Below are positions 63,064-64,000 of a stretch of DNA of 64,000 bases, one piece after another. The number at the start of each line of letters is the position of its first letter. Positions within the stretch are counted from its first letter, which is position 1. The notes beneath the pieces were generated by a model. That model did not search any database, was not told where the DNA came from, and worked only from the letters and a program-made list of their open reading frames with translations. Location: the NCBI GenBank assembly GCA_920105625.2, contig OV050032.1, forward strand, positions 14,984,834 to 15,048,833. Direction: 5' to 3'. The stretch is from Clusia tigrina. Taxonomy: Eukaryota > Arthropoda > Insecta > Diptera > Clusiidae. The translations under genes were made by a program, and so were the position numbers.

Positions 63064-64000
63064 TTCTTGCTAACTTACTAAAACCTCGTTAGAATTGTGG
63101 CACAGCAGGACTAAGAAATTTGCAAAAATCACCAATTTGCCCGTACCAAATTGTTTTTCAGTCTATTTGCTTTTCATGCAATAATTTAACGCGCTGGACC
63201 TTATTAGAGGCCCACTTCTTCTAAAAAAAAAACCAATTTAATGATGTGTGTCGAAAGAAGACAGCTCTACAAATCGAGCAACCGAAAATATCTCTCAGAT
63301 GTGTCAAAATGACAAATGCCGGTTCAAAAATTGTAATAGATTTCTTTCTAGAAAATTGTCTTTGAAGTATATTCAAAAAAGACCGTTTTTTTTAATCACT
63401 CTACAGCAACAGTTAATGGTACACAGAAGTGCTGAGACGTTATATTCAAAATGGTTCTTTGAGGTGTATTAAAAGACGAACGTTTTTTATCACTCTAAAC
63501 TAATAGTTAAATTATAGATAACTGTCGAGCGCGGCTATATCCAATACAAGGAATGTTCGACAGGTCTTAAAGAATTAATTTAGGTTTTTGTGTCAACTGT
63601 TTTTATTATTGCCGAGAATTAAAGTGTTTATTGGATAGTGAACAGGTAGTTTATAAGCTTTGTCAAGTTGAAGAAAGCAAAATATCCATTAGATTTTCCC
63701 ATTATTTATACGCATAATAGCTTCCAAAAAGGGGATATTTGCAGACTTCTTTTACAATTGTAGGGTAATTAAGGGTATCAAATGAATGTATACTGTGAAA
63801 TAAATATTGTACAATAATATATAAATATACATTGTGAAATAAACATACACTGTGAAATATATATATACACTGTTTAATATATATAGGTTATGCATCGTCG
63901 TTTGCGCTGTCATGCAGACGCCCGCGATATATTTTTCTAAGACGATTTTTTGCCAGTCACAATTTGTTGTTCTTCTCATAATTTTAACTTCGCAAGTAAA
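63064..64000. other. 5' flank of CSN3
   Basis: The CSN3 leader and promoter should lie in the first few hundred bases. No TATA box is evident. The rest is AT-rich with the short repeat below, and no gene is seen. Confidence 0.5.
63789..63890. repeat. Short ACTGTGAAATA repeat
   Basis: Four imperfect copies of TATACTGTGAAATAAA with variable TA-rich spacers. Confidence 0.7.

Overview
The window is nuclear DNA of a higher (brachyceran) fly. A tephritid fruit fly would fit, but the sequence alone does not settle the family. The signs are very AT-rich non-coding DNA full of CA/GT, TA and CAA microsatellites, short introns of about 57-120 nt next to introns of many kilobases, fly-type splice sites, and two conserved insect genes that can be assembled exon by exon.

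Genes. (1) Pka-R1, the type I regulatory subunit of cAMP-dependent protein kinase, lies on the + strand. Its last five coding exons (45222-46649) encode the inhibitor site and both cAMP-binding domains, 319 residues. A long AT-rich 3' flank or UTR follows, with polyadenylation signals as far as about 50250. The exon for the N-terminal dimerisation/docking domain was not found. The roughly 45 kb upstream is otherwise gene-poor but holds candidate alternative first exons whose donors are in the right phase for the 45222 acceptor: 18173-18211, a 3-codon one at 24769-24777 and, more speculatively, 414-623. (2) CSN3, COP9 signalosome subunit 3, lies on the - strand (60901-63063). It is complete in nine exons and 451 residues. 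(3) A + strand exon at 55471-55705 encodes the start of an unrecognised single-pass membrane protein.

Mobile DNA. A mariner element (25935-27225) has 29-bp inverted repeats, a TA duplication and a transposase broken by one nonsense codon. A very well preserved hAT element (36383-39161) has matching ends, a perfect 8-bp duplication and an uninterrupted 639-residue BED-finger transposase. Both are antisense to Pka-R1 and would lie in its giant intron if the upstream first exons are real. There are also a PIF/Harbinger remnant (53.6-54.2 kb), fragments of non-LTR retrotransposons (3.6, 8.0-8.4, 16.2-16.4 and probably 58.5 kb) and two diverged copies of a tRNA-derived SINE (35.5 and 42.8 kb).

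Repeats. The main arrays are a 20-bp minisatellite (9.84-10.74 kb), a 1.3-kb AT satellite (19.5-20.9 kb), long TA tracts (22.0, 30.9-31.3 and 46.7-46.9 kb), a 1.9-kb pyrimidine array made of polypyrimidine-TAG units directly upstream of the Pka-R1 exons (43.0-44.95 kb), and a diverged tandem repeat carrying CCACGCCC motifs (59.0-60.2 kb). The strongest leads for something new are the pyrimidine/TAG array, which resembles about 80 stacked 3' splice sites, and the candidate Pka-R1 first exons that would make regulatory subunits without the dimerisation domain.
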